From positions 124,001-188,000 of the forward strand of contig JAUCZB010000004.1 in the NCBI GenBank assembly GCA_030373325.1: a stretch of DNA of 64,000 nt, in the 5' to 3' direction. The stretch is from Cyanobium sp. CZS25K. Lineage in GTDB: Bacteria; Cyanobacteriota; Cyanobacteriia; PCC-6307; Cyanobiaceae. The notes beneath the pieces were generated by a model that saw nothing but the letters and a program-made list of their open reading frames with translations, made no database searches and was not told the DNA's origin. A program made the position numbers and the translations under genes. Numbering within the stretch: position 1 is the stretch's first letter; every line of letters begins with the position of its first letter. Of the stretch, positions 21,085-30,460 are shown piece after piece.

Positions 21085-22136
21085 GCTCAGCCCCGCCCCT
21101 GCCCACCCTGCTGGTGATCCCCACCGGGGTGGGCTGCGCCGTGGGGGGCTTCGCCGGCGACGGCCTGCCGGCGGCCCGGCTGCTGGCGGCGGCCAGTGGC
21201 TGCCTGATCACCCACCCCAACGTGATGAACGCCGCCGCCCTCTACTGGAGCGACCGGCGCCTGCATTACGTGGAGGGCTGGAGCCTGGATCGCTTCGCCG
21301 CCGGCGAGCTGGCCCTGGCGCCGGTGCCGTGCCAGCGGCTGGGCGTGCTGCTGGATGCGGGCATCGAAGCGGAGCTGCTGCTGCGCCACCGCCAGGTGAT
21401 CGACGCTTGCCGCGCCAGCCTGGGACTGACGATCGGCCCGGTGCTGAGCAGCGAGGTGCCCCTGGAAGTGAGCCTGACGATCGGCCCCAGCGGCAGCAGC
21501 TGGGGCACCCTGGCCCGGCCCGATGTCCTGCTGCGGGCGGGGGAGCGGCTGGTGGCCGCCGGTGCCACGGCCATCGCCGTGGTGGCCCGCTTCCCGGAGG
21601 AGCCGGGCAGCGACGCCCTGGCGGCCTACCGTCACGGCACGGGTGTGGACGCCCTGGCCGGCGCGGAGGCGGTGATCAGCCACCTGCTGGTGCGCCATCT
21701 GGGGGTTCCCTGCGCCCATGCCCCTGCCCTGGCGCCGCTGCCGCCCGATCCCGGGCTGGATCCGCGGGCGGCGGCCGAGGAGCTGGGCCACACCTTCCTC
21801 CCCTGCGTGCTGGTGGGCCTGAGCCGGGCCCCCTCGCTGCGGCCCGAGCCGGCCAGCGGCAACGGGCTGCTGCACGGCGTCGACCTGGGAGCGGTGGTGG
21901 CCCCGGCGGGGGCCCTGGGGGGCGAGGCGGTGCTGGCCTGCGCCGAGCGGGGGGTGCCCGTGATCGCCGTGGAGGGCAACCCCTGTCTGCTTCAGGTCAG
22001 CGGAGAGTCCCTGGGGCTGCCGGTGATCCCGGCCGCCAGCTACGCCGAGGCGGCCGGGATTGTGCTGGCCCTGCGGGAGGGCCTTGATCCGGCGGCGCTG
22101 CGAAGGCCCCTGGGGGCGGTGATGGCCGAGGGCTGA
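21081..22136 (+). CDS. DUF3326 domain protein
   Basis: A 351-residue protein of a family found in cyanobacteria and plants, function unknown. It starts TLLVIPTGVGCAVGGFAGD and contains ITHPNVMNAA, GSSWGTLARPDVLL, VISHLLVRHLGVPCAHAPAL, and a C-terminal GVPVIAVEGN. These glycine-rich turns resemble a Rossmann-like or transferase fold, but no cofactor motif is recognised. The start is TTG at 21081, overlapping the previous stop; TTG at 21072 is an alternative. It closes the oxygenase-ferredoxin set and is convergent with the DUF1993 gene. Confidence 0.85.
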   Translation: MSSAPPLPTLLVIPTGVGCAVGGFAGDGLPAARLLAAASGCLITHPNVMNAAALYWSDRRLHYVEGWSLDRFAAGELALAPVPCQRLGVLLDAGIEAELLLRHRQVIDACRASLGLTIGPVLSSEVPLEVSLTIGPSGSSWGTLARPDVLLRAGERLVAAGATAIAVVARFPEEPGSDALAAYRHGTGVDALAGAEAVISHLLVRHLGVPCAHAPALAPLPPDPGLDPRAAAEELGHTFLPCVLVGLSRAPSLRPEPASGNGLLHGVDLGAVVAPAGALGGEAVLACAERGVPVIAVEGNPCLLQVSGESLGLPVIPAASYAEAAGIVLALREGLDPAALRRPLGAVMAEG

Positions 22137-22143
22137 GGGGGCC

Positions 22144-22650
22144 TCAGGGCTCGCCGAGGAAATCCCGCTTGCCGAGCTCCACGCCGTTGTGGCGCAGGAT
22201 GTCGTAGGCGGTGGTGACGTGGAAGTAGACGTTGGGCAGCACGAAGAACAGCAGGAAGGTCTGGCCGCTGAAGTGGAGGGTTTCGCCGCGGATCGGCAGC
22301 TCGATCGGCCGGGTCTCGGTGCCGTCGATCTGGTCTGGAGCGAGGCTGTCGAGGTAAGCGAGGGTGGCCTCGATGCGGCGGATCAGTTCCTCGAAGCCGG
22401 TTTCGTTGTCCTCCATCGCCGGGCACTCGCCGCCGGCCAGCCGTGCCAGCCCCCGCCGGGCGATGTCGGTGGCGATCTGCACCTGCCGCACCAGGGGGAA
22501 CATGTCGGGGTACAGCCGCGACTGCATCAGCACCACCGGCTCAATCCCCCTGGCTTCGGCGTGGGCGGCCGCCTTGGCGAGGATGGTGGAGATGTTGCGC
22601 AGGCTGCGGGCCAGGGGCGGAACGGCCGCCTCATACATGGAGAGGGACAT
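22144..22650 (-). CDS. DUF1993 family protein
   Basis: A 168-residue protein of the DUF1993 family, which has the four-helix DinB-like fold. The start MSLSMYEAAVPPLARSLRNI is typical; other family features are LYPDMFPLVRQVQIATD (histidine-poor here), ETGFEELIRRIEATLAYLD, and NVYFHVTTAYDILRHNGVELGK with the conserved HxxTAYxILR(H/N)xG near the C-terminus. Function is unknown. ATG at 22650 is chosen over 22680. It is divergent from the peroxiredoxin gene and convergent with DUF3326. Confidence 0.85.
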   Translation of the reverse strand: MSLSMYEAAVPPLARSLRNISTILAKAAAHAEARGIEPVVLMQSRLYPDMFPLVRQVQIATDIARRGLARLAGGECPAMEDNETGFEELIRRIEATLAYLDSLAPDQIDGTETRPIELPIRGETLHFSGQTFLLFFVLPNVYFHVTTAYDILRHNGVELGKRDFLGEP

Positions 22651-22835
22651 GGCTTGGACGCGGTTCCTGGCGACAGGCAAAGCGGACTGTAGGGCGGTCG
22701 GCCCGCGGGATTCGGGCAGACGATGAGCACAAACGCTCAGCCGGTTTCCACCCTAAGGCGGACCGATTATGAGTTAAGCTCCTTGCGATCGCTGCCCGGA
22801 GCAGCGCGTCGTCAAGTCGTTCTTCACACATTCAC

Positions 22836-23408
22836 ATGGCTGTCATCGAAAAGGTCCCCAGCGTCGTCTTCAAGACCCGTGTGCGCGATGAGTCCGTGGG
22901 AGGCCCCAATCCCTTCCGCTGGCAGGACCTCACCACCGACGACATCTTCAAGGGCAAGAAGGTGGTGGTGTTCTCCCTCCCCGGCGCTTTCACCCCCACC
23001 TGCTCCTCCAACCACCTGCCCCGTTACGAGGCCCTGTACGAGGAGTTCAAGGCCCAGGGTGTCGACAGCATCGTCTGCGTGTCCGTCAACGACGCCTTCG
23101 TGATGTTCCAGTGGGGCAAGCAGGTGGGCGCCGACAAGGTGTTCCTGCTCCCCGACGGCAACGGCGAGTTCACCCGCAAGATGGGCATGCTCGTCGAGAA
23201 GGGCAACCTGGGCTTCGGTGAGCGCTCCTGGCGTTATTCGATGCTCGTCAACGACGGCACGATCGAGAAGATGTTCGTGGAGCCCGGGCTCGAGGACAAC
23301 TGCCCCACTGACCCGTTCGAGTGCTCCGACGCCGACACCATGCTGGCCTACCTGAAGGGCACCGCTCCCGCCGGCGTCTCTGCCCCCAGCCGCGAATTCG
23401 TCGGCTGA
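22836..23408 (+). CDS. Type II peroxiredoxin
   Basis: Reduces H2O2 and alkyl hydroperoxides using glutaredoxin or thioredoxin; cytosolic. The 190-residue protein has the peroxidatic Cys56 in [15 protein letters not shown], catalytic Arg in the usual beta position, and a second Cys in [16 protein letters not shown]-terminal [17 protein letters not shown] is an extension beyond the core fold. It stands alone with a strong terminator 30 bases after the stop. Confidence 0.95.
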   Translation: MAVIEKVPSVVFKTRVRDESVGGPNPFRWQDLTTDDIFKGKKVVVFSLPGAFTPTCSSNHLPRYEALYEEFKAQGVDSIVCVSVNDAFVMFQWGKQVGADKVFLLPDGNGEFTRKMGMLVEKGNLGFGERSWRYSMLVNDGTIEKMFVEPGLEDNCPTDPFECSDADTMLAYLKGTAPAGVSAPSREFVG

Positions 23409-23439
23409 AGCTGTTTCAGGGCTGCGCCTGTATTCCCCA

Positions 23440-23470
23440 CCCCCGTTCCGTCCGCGGAGCGGGGGTTTTT
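23440..23470 (+). terminator. Terminator after the peroxiredoxin gene
   Basis: An 11-bp stem (CCCCCGTTCCG / CGGAGCGGGGG, one G-T pair) with a TCCG loop is followed by five T residues. Confidence 0.93.
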
Positions 23471-23539
23471 CATCGCCGCAAGGGTGCCGCAGCGGTGTCG
23501 CTCCGCCAGCATGGGGAAGCGGGCTGTGACGGGGCAGGG

Positions 23540-24748
23540 GTGAAGCCGGAAACCGGTACCGCGACCTTGCGTTTCCGGCCCCAGGGTCCCGGGCGCTTTT
23601 TCGTGGCGGCGTTTCTGTCGCTCTGGCTGTGCGGCTGGCTGGCGGGAGAGGTCTTCGCCCTGGGGCTGCTGTGGCGGTTTCTGGCGACGTTTCCGGCCCG
23701 TGCTCCGAGCGGTCAGGTGGCCCTGCCGGCGGCCCTGTTTGTGCTGGTGTGGGTGAGCCTCTGGACCTTCGGCGGCGCCGCCGCCCTGCACCAGCTGCTG
23801 CGTGCGCTCTGGTCGGAGGATCGCCTGGTCGTCGGGGCGGACGGCCGTCTCGAGCGGCAGGTGCGGCTGGGTCCCTTCCGCCAACGACGGGCACTGCCCA
23901 GCCGGGACATCTGTGGATTCCAGGTGCGCGGAGTGGGTGCCGGGGCTGGGCCGCTGGTGGCCGAGCTCCCCGGCCGCAGCCTCGAGATCACCCGGCTGGG
24001 CAGCGGGCGCCAGCGGCAGGAGGCCGCCGAGCATCTCAACCGCCTTCTGGGCCTGCGCCCGCGGCCCGACAACCCTGCCCAGGCCGTCCTGCCGGCGGGC
24101 TGGCAGGAGCTCACCCCCTCCTTCAGCAGTCCGCTTCTGGTGCCCGATCAGGGGCTGCGCCGTCGCCATCGCCTGGTGATGGGCCTGGTGAATCTGGTGG
24201 TGTGGGGCCTGCTGGCCCTATCGGTAGCTGGGGCCCTCTCCAGGCCAGGCCTCTGGGCGGCGGTGGTCCCATTCGCGTTGCTGGCCCTGGCCTGCGGTTG
24301 GGGCCTGCTCTGGCTGGCCTTCGGGCGTTTGGAGTGGCGGCTGGAGCCCAGGCTCCTGGTGCTGCAGCGGCGGTTTGGCCACCAGCTGCGCCCCCTCGGG
24401 GAAGCCCGGGCCCTGGAGCTGGTTGAAAGGGTCGATTCCGATGGCGATCGCTCCTATCGCTTGCAGGCCACCCGTCCCAACAACAGGCCGCTGCGCGTGG
24501 CTGACCACGCCGCGGACCCCACGCCGCTGCGCAGCCTGGGGGGGTGGCTGGCGGCGCGGGCCCATGTGCCGTTCGAGGATCGGGTGCCCACCGAGGAGCA
24601 GCGGCGGGAGCAACGCGCCGCTGAACTGGAGCGCCTGCGCCAGCAGCTGGCCGCCTCCGGGCGTCTGGGTCGCTGGGCGGCCCGGCAGCTCGAGCGGGCC
24701 GAGGAGTCCGCCGGGATCGGTCAGGCTGTCAGGCCCCCTGAGGACTGA
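23540..24748 (+). CDS. Membrane protein of unknown function
   Basis: A 402-residue protein with GTG start at 23540. Two hydrophobic hairpins are seen: about residues 20-75 (FFVAAFLSLWLCGWLAGEVF and the following segment) and about residues 215-270 (LVMGLVNLVVWGLLALSVAG). Each is followed by a PH-like, Arg-rich domain (EDRLVVGADGRLERQVRLGP; LEPRLLVLQRRFGHQLRPLG), so the protein looks like an internal duplication of a two-helix plus PH-like module. A charged coiled coil (EEQRREQRAAELERLRQQLA) ends it. It is probably restricted to cyanobacteria; function is not known. Confidence 0.78.
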   Translation: MKPETGTATLRFRPQGPGRFFVAAFLSLWLCGWLAGEVFALGLLWRFLATFPARAPSGQVALPAALFVLVWVSLWTFGGAAALHQLLRALWSEDRLVVGADGRLERQVRLGPFRQRRALPSRDICGFQVRGVGAGAGPLVAELPGRSLEITRLGSGRQRQEAAEHLNRLLGLRPRPDNPAQAVLPAGWQELTPSFSSPLLVPDQGLRRRHRLVMGLVNLVVWGLLALSVAGALSRPGLWAAVVPFALLALACGWGLLWLAFGRLEWRLEPRLLVLQRRFGHQLRPLGEARALELVERVDSDGDRSYRLQATRPNNRPLRVADHAADPTPLRSLGGWLAARAHVPFEDRVPTEEQRREQRAAELERLRQQLAASGRLGRWAARQLERAEESAGIGQAVRPPED

Positions 24749-24823
24749 CCAGCCCCGATCCTGCGCCAGCCGACCATCCCCATCGGCGTTGCCGAGGCGA
24801 TCGAAACCGTCGAGGAGGCCGCT

Positions 24824-25564
24824 TCAGCCCAGTTCGGCGCAGCAGGCCGCAAAGGCCGCCGCGGGATCGGCGGCAGCGCTGATGGGGCGCCCGATCACCA
24901 GATGGCTGGCTCCGGCCGCCAAGGCCTGCGCCGGCGTCATCACCCGTTTCTGATCGGCGGCTTCGCTGCCGGCGGGGCGGATGCCGGGTGTCACCAGGGT
25001 GAAGGGCCGTGGATGGGCGGCCCGCAGTCGGGCCACCTCCTGCGGGGAGCACACGGCGCCTGTGAGGCCGGCCGCCGCCGCCAGTGCGGCCAGCGCAGCC
25101 GCATGGTCGTCCAGCGGTGTGGGGATGGCCAGCTCCTGCCGGAAGCGCGCGGCATCCCAGCTGGTCAGCACGGTCACCGCCAGCAGGGTGGGGGCGCTCA
25201 GGCCCTCGGCCGCGGCCCCCTCCACGGCCGCGGCCTGGGCGGCGGCCAGGGCTTCGCCACCGGCGCAGGCGTGCACGGTGATCAGTTCGGCCCCCAGCCG
25301 GGCGGCGCTGCGGCAGGCGCCGGCCATGGTGGTGGGAATGTCGTGGAACTTCAGATCCAGGAACACCCGCAGCCCCCGCCGCCTCAGCTCCCGCACCACG
25401 GCGGGCCCGGCGGCGGTGAACAGTTCCAGTCCCACCTTGACCCAGCGCAGATCCGGGACCGCCGCCGCCAGGGCCAACGCCTGCTCGGCATCACCCCGGT
25501 CGAGGGCGAGGATGATCCGATCGGCCGGGTCCCAGCCCTGGAGGTCGCGTTCAGCCTCTGCCAT
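24824..25564 (-). CDS. pyrF: Orotidine 5'-phosphate decarboxylase
   Basis: Last step of UMP synthesis. The 246-residue product has [14 protein letters not shown], the catalytic [12 protein letters not shown] (Asp-Lys-Asp array), [11 protein letters not shown], and the phosphate loop LVTPGIRP plus HLVIGRPIS. It is coupled to tyrS by a TGATG stop/start overlap at 25564-25566. The ATG at 25564 matches the family N-terminus. Confidence 0.97.
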   Translation of the reverse strand: MAEAERDLQGWDPADRIILALDRGDAEQALALAAAVPDLRWVKVGLELFTAAGPAVVRELRRRGLRVFLDLKFHDIPTTMAGACRSAARLGAELITVHACAGGEALAAAQAAAVEGAAAEGLSAPTLLAVTVLTSWDAARFRQELAIPTPLDDHAAALAALAAAAGLTGAVCSPQEVARLRAAHPRPFTLVTPGIRPAGSEAADQKRVMTPAQALAAGASHLVIGRPISAAADPAAAFAACCAELG

Positions 25565-26868
25565 CAGGCCACCAGCCGCCGGAAGGTCTTCCGGCCCAGC
25601 TGGAGCACCTTGCCGGTCAGCTCCTCCGGACTGCTGAATTCCTGGTTGGGGTCGCTCAGCTTCTCGCCGTCCAGCTTCACGCCGCCGCCCTGGATCTGGC
25701 GCCGCCCTTCGCTGCTGCTGGCACACACCTGCAGGGCACTGAGCAGATAGAAGGCCTTCAGCGGGAAGGTCAGACCCGCCAGGGAGGCCTCAGGGACGCT
25801 GTCCGCCTGGAGTCCGTCCCCTGCCCCCCCCGCTCCGGAGAGGCCGGCAGCCACCAGGCCAGCGGCATCGGCCTGGGCCTGCAGCGCCGCCGCTCGGCCA
25901 TGGCGGGTGGCGGTCACCTCCAGGGCCATCGCCTTCTGCCGTTCCCGGGGCTCACTGGGCAGCGCCGCCGTGTCCAGATCGGTGAGCAGGGTGAGGTAGT
26001 CCTCCACCACCGCGTCCGGCAGCTTCTCGAGCTTGGAGTACATCGAGAGGGGGTCTTCCAGGAGCCCCACCGTGTTGCCCAGGCTCTTGCTCATCTTCTG
26101 CACCCCATCGAGGCCGGGCAGGATCGGCAGCAACAGGCCGAACTGGGGCCGCTGCCCGAAATGGCGCTGCATGTCGCGGCCCATGGCCACATTGAACTTC
26201 TGGTCGGTGCCGCCCAGTTCGAGGTCGGCCCGCACCGCCACCGAGTCGTAGCCCTGGAGCAGGGGGTAGAGGAACTCATGCAGGCTGATGGGGGTTCCCG
26301 AGCCGTAGCGGTTGGCGAAGTCCTCCTTGGCCAGCATCTGGCCCACGGTGCTGGTCCCCAGCAGTTCGATCACCTGCGGCAGGGCGAGGCCGGCGAGCCA
26401 TTCGGAGTTGCGTCGCACCTCCAGCCGGCCGGGGGTCTCGAAATCGAGCAGGGCGCGCTCGGGGGGCTGTCCCTGGCCCAGCTGGGCCAGGTAGGTGGCG
26501 GCATTGGCCTCCACCGCCGCCGCGTCCAGCTGCACGCGGGTGGTGCTCTTGCCGGTGGGATCCCCGATCCGGGCCGTGAAGTCGCCGATGATCAGCACCG
26601 CCGTGTGGCCGGCGTTCTGGAAGGCCCGCAGCTTGCGGAACAGGAGGCTGTGACCCAGGTGGATGTCGCTGCCGGTGGGGTCGATGCCCAGCTTCACCCG
26701 CAGCGGACGCCCCTGGCGTTCCGCTTCCGCCAGCCTGGCTTCGAGGCGCTGATCGGGGTCGGGATCCCGGCCGGTGGGGAACAGATCGGCCATGCCCCTG
26801 GCCAGGGCATCGGGCAGTGGAGGCAGCGTCAGCGGCTCAGCCTGTGTCGTGGGGTTTCCTGCGTCCAT
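25564..26868 (-). CDS. tyrS: Tyrosyl-tRNA synthetase
   Basis: Class I aminoacyl-tRNA synthetase charging tRNA-Tyr. The 434-residue product has the HIGH-type motif DIHLGHSLL near residue 58, the KMSKS loop [10 protein letters not shown] near 255, and a C-terminal S4 RNA-binding domain (about 365-425, [34 protein letters not shown]). It resembles the TyrZ-like bacterial subgroup by its HLGH form. Start ATG at 26868. It is coupled to pyrF. Confidence 0.97.
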   Translation of the reverse strand: MDAGNPTTQAEPLTLPPLPDALARGMADLFPTGRDPDPDQRLEARLAEAERQGRPLRVKLGIDPTGSDIHLGHSLLFRKLRAFQNAGHTAVLIIGDFTARIGDPTGKSTTRVQLDAAAVEANAATYLAQLGQGQPPERALLDFETPGRLEVRRNSEWLAGLALPQVIELLGTSTVGQMLAKEDFANRYGSGTPISLHEFLYPLLQGYDSVAVRADLELGGTDQKFNVAMGRDMQRHFGQRPQFGLLLPILPGLDGVQKMSKSLGNTVGLLEDPLSMYSKLEKLPDAVVEDYLTLLTDLDTAALPSEPRERQKAMALEVTATRHGRAAALQAQADAAGLVAAGLSGAGGAGDGLQADSVPEASLAGLTFPLKAFYLLSALQVCASSSEGRRQIQGGGVKLDGEKLSDPNQEFSSPEELTGKVLQLGRKTFRRLVA

Positions 26869-26923
26869 CCACGCCAGCCGGCTGCCTGGGGGGGATGGTA
26901 GGCAGCCATGGTCCGCCGGTCGG

Positions 26924-28333
26924 TCAGCCCAGCCGGGCCGCCACATCGGCCGCGGCCCGTTCACCGCTGCCCACGGCACCCTCGAAGAAGCCCGGCCAGC
27001 GCTCCGCCACCTCCGTGCCGGCCCAGAACACCCGGCCATGGGGCCGCAGCAGGGCGTCGCCGCTGCGGGTCCACAGCCCGGGGGGCATCCAGGCGGCGAA
27101 GGCGCCCCCGACGAACGGTTCCCGCGGCCAGTCCTTCTCCACATAGGCGATCGGCTCCAGCGCCATGGGACCGAAGAACGCGGCCAGATCCCCCAGCACG
27201 GCGGCCCGGCGCTGCTCCGTTCCCAGGGCCGACCACCGCTCCTGGCGGCGGCCGACCACAAAGGCGGCCAGCACCCCCAGACCCGTTTCGGGATCGGTGC
27301 TGTCGGCGCACAGTTCCACCCAGGGGCGATCGCCGATGCCGATGCCCGACAAACCGGCCTCCCGCCACCAGGGCCGCCGGTAGGCGACCAGCACCTTGGT
27401 GCAGCGCCCCATCGTCATGCCCTGCTGCAACGCCTGCCGATCGGCCGGTAACGCCGGTGTGAAGCGAATGGCGCCCGCCAGCGCCGGTGGCATGGCCACG
27501 ATGGCGGCCCTGCAACGGTGGCTGGAACGGTCGGTGATCACCTCGACGCCGCCCTCCTCGGCGGGGTCCGAGCTGCTGGTGGCCTGATGGATCGCCCGCA
27601 CCGGCTCCTTCAGCACCAGGGCGTCCCCCAGGCCTTCGGCCAGCAACGCCGGCAGCTGGCCGGCACCACCGTGGATCAGCTCCTCCTCGGGGTGGTCGCC
27701 CTGGGGTGCCGTGCGCTGCCCCCAGGCCACGTGCAGCAGGGACACCTGGTCGGGCTCCGCCGGCCCCAGAAAACCCACGGCCCGGCAGAAATAGGCGAAA
27801 TACCAGGCGGCGAAGGGGGTGTGGGTGTGGGCATCGATCCAGTCCTGGAAGCTGTGCCGATCCAGGGCCGCCGCGTCGGGATGGTGATGGGGATGGCCCT
27901 CGGGCAGGGAGGCCACCAGCGCCTGGAAGTGTTCCAGGGCCTCCATCGCATTATCCCAGTCCCGGCTGGGAACCGATGGCGGCTGCCCTTCCGGAAACCC
28001 CTGGAAGAAGCCGCTGAAGGTGCACCGGTGCGTCCCGAAGCACAGGACGGTCTCACCGTCGTTGGGGGAGGGGAAGCGGCGCAGGCCGTGGGCCTGGAGC
28101 AGGGCCAGGAAACGCGTGTGGCTGGGCCCCACCCACTGGCCGCCCAGATCCACCCAGGCGGGAGGTTGGGCCCCAGCAGGGTGGAGCGCCTCCAGCTTCA
28201 GAGGGGTACGCACCATGCGGCCTCCCACCGCCGGCGCCGCCTCGATCACCCGCACCGACAGGCCTCTTCTGCGCAGCTCCCGTGCCGCCACAAGCCCAGC
28301 CAGCCCCGCTCCAACGACGACGACGTCGATCAC
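26924..28333 (-). CDS. FAD-dependent amine oxidase family protein
   Basis: A 469-residue flavoprotein of the monoamine/L-amino-acid oxidase superfamily. The N-terminal dinucleotide fold [20 protein letters not shown] is followed by [14 protein letters not shown], then [12 protein letters not shown]. The C-terminus has the FAD-binding segment [24 protein letters not shown]. Substrate cannot be predicted. It starts with GTG at 28333, six bases after the DUF1825 stop, so the two are probably co-transcribed. Confidence 0.92.
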   Translation of the reverse strand: MIDVVVVGAGLAGLVAARELRRRGLSVRVIEAAPAVGGRMVRTPLKLEALHPAGAQPPAWVDLGGQWVGPSHTRFLALLQAHGLRRFPSPNDGETVLCFGTHRCTFSGFFQGFPEGQPPSVPSRDWDNAMEALEHFQALVASLPEGHPHHHPDAAALDRHSFQDWIDAHTHTPFAAWYFAYFCRAVGFLGPAEPDQVSLLHVAWGQRTAPQGDHPEEELIHGGAGQLPALLAEGLGDALVLKEPVRAIHQATSSSDPAEEGGVEVITDRSSHRCRAAIVAMPPALAGAIRFTPALPADRQALQQGMTMGRCTKVLVAYRRPWWREAGLSGIGIGDRPWVELCADSTDPETGLGVLAAFVVGRRQERWSALGTEQRRAAVLGDLAAFFGPMALEPIAYVEKDWPREPFVGGAFAAWMPPGLWTRSGDALLRPHGRVFWAGTEVAERWPGFFEGAVGSGERAAADVAARLG

Positions 28334-28338
28334 GCTGA

Positions 28339-28662
28339 TCAGCCCGCCGCTTCCAGCTGGCTCTTCATCCGTTCCAGGGTGAGATTCATCTGCTCGAACA
28401 TCTTCTCGGGGGTGAGGCCGAACTGGCTGAGCTGGGTGCGCAGCTGCTCGACGGTGAGCTTGGCCTGGAAGTCCTCGGAGAGTTCGAAGCGCTTCATGAA
28501 CACCCGATAGCGCTCCATCATCTCCTCCATCCGCTCGATGTAGAGCTTCTTTCCCTCGCGGTCGAACTTGCCGTATTCGCTGCCCAGCTGCATCAGCTGC
28601 TGGTAATCGGTGAACAGCCGCTTCGCCTCGTCCTGGACGATCTCGGAGTCGAAGAAAGCCAT
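28339..28662 (-). CDS. DUF1825 family cyanobacterial protein
   Basis: A 107-residue, entirely helical and charged protein starting MAFFDSEIVQDEAKRLFTDY. The family is confined to cyanobacteria and has no assigned function. ERMEEMMERYRVFMKRFELS and EKMFEQMNLTLERMKSQLEA are amphipathic helices. It lies directly upstream of the amine oxidase and is divergent from the LuxR-type regulator. Confidence 0.95.
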   Translation of the reverse strand: MAFFDSEIVQDEAKRLFTDYQQLMQLGSEYGKFDREGKKLYIERMEEMMERYRVFMKRFELSEDFQAKLTVEQLRTQLSQFGLTPEKMFEQMNLTLERMKSQLEAAG

Positions 28663-28838
28663 GGGGACGTCTGCTCCGAACTGCTGAAGAGGTCGATTCT
28701 GCAGAGACCCGGAGCGACTGGGGAGTGCGGATCCACGTATCGATGCCCACGGCTCGCCACATCGGATACCGAAATGGGGAGCCTCCCCTGGTGAGGATCC
28801 ATTCCCATCTGCGGGGTGGCGGCCTCGCTTCTGTTCCC

Positions 28839-29534
28839 GTGGACCTCACCCCCCTGCTGCCCCAGGTGCGTGACAATCTCAGCCAGGGACTGGCTTTGCT
28901 CGAGGGGGTCCGGCTGGTGGTCTGCCTGGGGAACCGCGCCCAGATCACCCTGCTGATGGCAACCCGCGCCCGGATCCTGGGGGCCGCCACCACCGCCGCC
29001 GAGGGACTCGCCCAGGTGCGGCGGCATCGACCCGCCCTGCTCCTGGTCAGTGACCGGCTGGAGGAGGGATGCGGCATGGATCTGGTGGTGCAGGTCAAGG
29101 CCCGCCAGCCCAAGGTCCGAACCCTGCTGGTGGTGTCCCAGGAGCACTGCCTGGCCCGGATCGACGCGGCCCTGCAGGCCGGCTGCGACGGCATCGTGGC
29201 GGAGTCGCGCCTGCTGCTTGGCTCCGGTGTACAGGCCCTGCACGCCGTGCTCAGCGGCGAGATGTATCTGGATCGTTCCCTGGTCGGAGCTTTGCGCATG
29301 CCAAAGGGGGCCGTCGGCGGCGGGCAGGAGCGGCTCAGCGCCCGGGAGCGGCAGGTGCTGGCCCGGGTGGTGCAGGGCCTGTCGAATCACGAGATCGCCG
29401 GGGAGCTGATGGTTTCGGTCGATACGGTCAAAACCCACGTGCGCAATGTTCTGCTCAAGCTGCGGGCCCGCGGTCGCATCCAGGCCGTGGTGATCGGGCT
29501 GAAGCTGGGCCTGGTCGACTGGCCCAAACCCTGA
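28839..29534 (+). CDS. LuxR/NarL-type response regulator
   Basis: DNA-binding regulator of 231 residues from GTG at 28839 (VDLTPLLPQVRDNL). The N-terminal receiver-like domain has VRLVVCLGNR and PALLLVSDRLEEGCG, where the Asp of LLVSD is the likely phosphoacceptor, but the acidic pocket at its start is missing. The C-terminal HTH is complete: LSARERQVLARVVQGLSNHE, VSVDTVKTHVRNVLLKL. An upstream GTG at 28725 gives 38 more residues with atypical codons. No histidine kinase is adjacent. Confidence 0.88.
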   Translation: MDLTPLLPQVRDNLSQGLALLEGVRLVVCLGNRAQITLLMATRARILGAATTAAEGLAQVRRHRPALLLVSDRLEEGCGMDLVVQVKARQPKVRTLLVVSQEHCLARIDAALQAGCDGIVAESRLLLGSGVQALHAVLSGEMYLDRSLVGALRMPKGAVGGGQERLSARERQVLARVVQGLSNHEIAGELMVSVDTVKTHVRNVLLKLRARGRIQAVVIGLKLGLVDWPKP

Positions 29535-29579
29535 GGCACCCGCTAACTTCAGGCCCGATGTGCGTGCAGGCGGGCCTCC

Positions 29580-30251
29580 ATGGCAGGGCGCCATTGGCTC
29601 GATCCCCTGGCCCGCCGGTTGCTGGTGGCCACAGGGCAGCTGCCGCCGCTGCCGCCGGCGGCCCCAACGGCGCTAGCCGCCGAAGCCGAGGAGGGGGTGG
29701 AACGGGAGTTGCTTGCCCTCAAGCTGGCCCAGAACCCGGGCCTGCGGCTTCGCGATGCGGGCGAGGTGCGCCATGCGGCCGCCCTCGGCTGGAGGCTCGA
29801 TGTCAACCGGGCCGGTGCCGCCGACTGGCTGCGGCTGCCGGGTTGCCGGCCGGAACAGGTGGACCGGCTGATCCGTCTCCAGACGGACGGCGTCCAGTGG
29901 CTGGGCCCCGAGGATCTGGCTGAGGGGCTGCAGGTCCCCCCCGGGCAGGTGCGGATCTGGCTGCCGGTGCTCCGTTTCCAGCGCCGTGATGAGACCAGGC
30001 CGCCCCTGGACCCGCCACCGCTGGCGATCAATCAGGCCTCGGAGAGGCTGCTGCGGGAACGTCTCGGCCTGGGGCCCCAGCGGTGCCGGCGGCTGCTCCA
30101 GGAGCGGGCCCGGGAGCCTTTCCGGGATCTGGCGGACCTGCAGCGGCGGTTGCAGCTCCCCCCCGATCAGCTGGAACGCTGGATCGGCCGGTTCCGCTAC
30201 GCCACCGCTCCGGGTCCGGTGCTGCCACCGGCCGGGAGGCGTACCCGATGA
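29580..30251 (+). CDS. Helix-hairpin-helix domain protein (ComEA-like HhH repeats)
   Basis: A 223-residue protein with two HhH-type DNA-binding regions: LDVNRAGAADWLRLPGCRPE (about 78-97) and LAINQASERLLRERLGLGPQ (about 148-167). Each is followed by a second hairpin (e.g. FRDLADLQRRLQLPPDQL). No signal peptide is seen, unlike secreted ComEA. The stop overlaps the ATG of the next frame (ATGA at 30248), which encodes the N-terminal part of a GIY-YIG nuclease, hinting at a shared role in DNA handling. Confidence 0.85.
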   Translation: MAGRHWLDPLARRLLVATGQLPPLPPAAPTALAAEAEEGVERELLALKLAQNPGLRLRDAGEVRHAAALGWRLDVNRAGAADWLRLPGCRPEQVDRLIRLQTDGVQWLGPEDLAEGLQVPPGQVRIWLPVLRFQRRDETRPPLDPPPLAINQASERLLRERLGLGPQRCRRLLQERAREPFRDLADLQRRLQLPPDQLERWIGRFRYATAPGPVLPPAGRRTR

Positions 30252-30460
30252 GCCGCCAGGGGGAACTGTTCCCGTCAGCGGCCGTGGCCGCCGGCCCCCC
30301 GGCGCCCCCTGGGCTGCCCCTGCTGCGGCAGCAGCTGCTGGCCTGGCAGGGTCGCCTGGCCGACCATCAGGCGCCGCTCCATGCCGAAGCCGGCGAGGCC
30401 GTCGCCCCCCCGGCAGGGGCAGCTCTTCCCCGTCCCTTCCGACCCCGGCGATCCCGTTGA
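30248..30460 (+). pseudogene. N-terminal part of a GIY-YIG nuclease, out of frame with its domain
   Basis: The frame opens with MSRQGELFPSAAVAAG, coupled by ATGA to the HhH gene, and continues with LPLLRQQLLAWQGRLADHQA to about residue 54. It then meets a run of seven C residues (30405-30411) and loses the frame of the nuclease domain, which continues one base later (RQGQLFPVPSDPG). With six C residues, the two parts would join into one protein of about 202 residues. Either a true frameshift, slippage on the C run, or a sequencing error explains this. Confidence 0.7.
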
